Source: Actinomycetota bacterium
GTDB taxonomy: Bacteria; Actinomycetota; Acidimicrobiia; Acidimicrobiales; Ilumatobacteraceae
Direction of reading: 5' to 3'
Length of the DNA stretch: 6,669 bases
Assembly: GCA_010024485.1 (NCBI GenBank)
Contig: RGGX01000068.1
Coordinates: 1-6,669, forward strand
Part shown: one piece after another, positions 5,568-6,669 of the stretch
How the letters are laid out: each line of letters begins with the position of its first letter
Position numbering within the stretch: the stretch's first letter is position 1
The notes under the pieces: model-generated
What the model was told of the DNA's origin: nothing
Database searches by the model: none
What the model saw: only the letters and a program-made list of their open reading frames with translations
Translations under genes and position numbers: made by a program

Positions 5568-5957
5568 TCAGGCGCGTCCGAGGATGCGGTCGACCCTGAT
5601 CTCGATCGCGATCCGGTCGGGTCGGTCCGAGGGCTCTCGGTAGCGAGCGGCGTAGGCGGCCACGGCGGCGGCGACCCGCACGGGGTCGTCGGTGGCGGTC
5701 ACCGTGCCCTCGAGCGTCAACCACCGGCCGCCATCGACCTGGGAGACGGCCGCGCGGCCGCCTCGCATCGCGTTGACGACCTTCTGGGATCCGGCGAAGG
5801 AGATGACTCGAACGGTCTGATCACTGGCCTCGTAGCCGAATCCGACAGGGACTACGTGCGGTGAGCCGTCGGCGCGCAGTGTGGTCAGCGTCGCGAGGTG
5901 TCGCTCGCCGAGGAACTCGAGGATCGAGTCGTCGAGGCTGGTCGGGTCGAGGGCCAT
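5568..5957 (-). CDS. PPOX-fold, probably F420-dependent oxidoreductase
   Basis: A 129-residue split-beta-barrel protein of the pyridoxamine-5'-phosphate-oxidase-like superfamily, closest in appearance to the short actinobacterial FDOR-B / 'PPOX class F420-dependent' group. Visible features: helix SILEFLGERHLATLTTLRAD (11-30), strand pair GSPHVVPVGF (31-40), RVISFAGSQKVVNAM (50-64) with S57 and K59 in the usual cofactor-phosphate region, RAAVSQV (68-74), and the glycine turn TLEGTV (81-86). The C-terminus AIEIRVDRILG (117-127) matches the final strand of the fold. Length (129) is normal for the family. Such enzymes bind F420, FMN, FAD or heme in the cytosol, and the cofactor cannot be proven from sequence alone. 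The ATG at 5957 lies one base after the permease stop (TGA-G-ATG), so translation is probably coupled. The long upstream extension in this frame is antisense shadow of the permease. Substrate unknown. Confidence 0.82.
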   Translation of the reverse strand: MALDPTSLDDSILEFLGERHLATLTTLRADGSPHVVPVGFGYEASDQTVRVISFAGSQKVVNAMRGGRAAVSQVDGGRWLTLEGTVTATDDPVRVAAAVAAYAARYREPSDRPDRIAIEIRVDRILGRA

Positions 5958-5958
5958 C

Positions 5959-6669
5959 TCACTCGGTGGCGATCGCGTCGAGCACGTCCAGTTTCGCGGC
6001 GCGACGGGCCGGGAACCAGGCCGCGAGCACACCAAGACCGCCTCCGACGAGGGCGTAGACGACGAGTTGTCCCCACGGGATGCCGATCGAGGACACGAAC
6101 GAGTCCGGGATCGCGACGACGGCTGCCGCACCGAGGACGAGTCCGAGGGCGATGCCGAGCAGTGATCCGAAGAGGCTGATGATCGCCGCCTCCCAGCGCA
6201 CGCTGGTCCTCAACTGGCGCCGCGTCATGCCAACAGCGCGGAGGAGTCCGATCTCTCGGGTGCGCTCGAGCACGGCGAGGGCCATGGTGTTGACGATGCC
6301 GAAGAAGGCGACGACGAGGCAGAGCACGAGCAGACCGGTGATCACCACCTGGAGCTGGGCGATCTGACCCTCGGCCTCCTCCTTGAACTCGGTGTTGTCC
6401 TGGACCGACAGCTGCGGGAAGGCCGAGGTGACCTCCTCGACGACCGAGCGGGCGAAGATCGTGTCGACACCCTCGGTGTAGGTGAGTCCGATGAACGAGA
6501 CATCGTCAACCGTGACGTGCTCGCTGGTCAGCGACCGGTCGAGTAGCCACTGTCGGCCGTCGAGAACGGAGGCGTCGTCGAAGATGGCTCGCACCTCGAT
6601 ATCGGTGATGAAGCCGTCCTCGAACTCGACCGGAACGACATCGCCGAGTTGCAGGCCGGTCTCAGCCGC
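5959..6669 (-). CDS. FtsX/MacB-type ABC transporter permease, C-terminal part (5' end outside window)
   Basis: An open frame of 236 residues runs in from the right edge and stops at 5959. It holds the C-terminal third or so of a MacB/LolC-like permease. Residues 1 to about 100 are the end of an extracytoplasmic domain, with GLQLGDVVPVEFEDG near its start. Then come a first membrane helix at about 106-134 (VITGLLVLCLVVAFFGIVNT), the family signature ERTREIGLLRAVGMTRRQL (135-153), a second helix at about 161-186, a third at about 201-219, and a cytosolic tail PARRAAKLDVLDAIATE (220-236) typical of FtsX-like domains. These permeases pair with an ATPase and move lipids, lipoproteins or peptides, or transmit mechanical force, rather than pump small metabolites through a channel. 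A GTG at 6594 is internal, not the start, because coding clearly continues to 6669. The partner ATPase would be expected further right. Cargo is unknown. Confidence 0.9.
   Translation of the reverse strand, partial: AAETGLQLGDVVPVEFEDGFITDIEVRAIFDDASVLDGRQWLLDRSLTSEHVTVDDVSFIGLTYTEGVDTIFARSVVEEVTSAFPQLSVQDNTEFKEEAEGQIAQLQVVITGLLVLCLVVAFFGIVNTMALAVLERTREIGLLRAVGMTRRQLRTSVRWEAAIISLFGSLLGIALGLVLGAAAVVAIPDSFVSSIGIPWGQLVVYALVGGGLGVLAAWFPARRAAKLDVLDAIATE

Noticed and set aside
5958..6131. Upstream extension of the PPOX-fold frame on the minus strand
   Set aside because: It overlaps the permease C-terminus, which is clearly real (FtsX signature and membrane helices). The ATG at 5957 gives the family's usual length.

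Overview
The window is high-GC, densely packed bacterial DNA. The gene content points to an actinobacterium: a mycofactocin pair (MftE, MftF), a probable F420-dependent flavin/deazaflavin oxidoreductase, a DUF4916-type Nudix-fold protein, GTG starts, and probable leaderless promoters with a TANNNT-like -10 box just upstream of the start codon. A lineage such as Acidimicrobiia would fit, but this is inference from gene content and I cannot fix the taxon. I see no tRNA, rRNA, CRISPR array, insertion sequence or phage gene, and no gene-free stretch longer than 63 bases.

Layout: (1) 1-1005, plus strand: the C-terminal tail of an unidentified protein, then a ROK-family sugar kinase. (2) 4021-1024, minus strand: a three-gene run, mftE (creatininase-like peptidase), mftF (GT2 glycosyltransferase, joined to mftE by an ATGA overlap) and an alanine-racemase-fold PLP enzyme 38 nt downstream. 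It converges on the ROK gene with only 18 nt between the stops. (3) 4085-5542, plus strand, divergent from mftE across 63 nt: a Nudix-fold DUF4916-like protein, then an Fpg/Nei-type DNA glycosylase homologue. (4) 6669-5568, minus strand: the C-terminal part of an FtsX/MacB-type ABC transporter permease, then a PPOX/FDOR-type oxidoreductase gene starting one base after the permease stop.

How the genes relate: MftE and MftF are dedicated enzymes of the ribosomally made redox cofactor mycofactocin. MftE releases the modified C-terminal Val-Tyr moiety of MftA, and MftF decorates the cofactor with glucose. The usual upstream genes mftA-mftD are not beside them here: the next gene upstream of mftE is divergent. 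The pathway is therefore probably split in this genome, and a PLP-dependent racemase-like gene follows mftF in the same direction. The second point of interest is the Nudix and Nei-like pair. Both have folds linked to nucleotide or DNA damage, yet both lack residues that define catalysis in their families: a degenerate Nudix box in the first, and loss of the N-terminal Pro nucleophile and the conserved Lys in the second. Three start codons (mftE, Nudix, Nei-like) each sit exactly 6 nt after a -10-like hexamer, which suggests leaderless transcripts.
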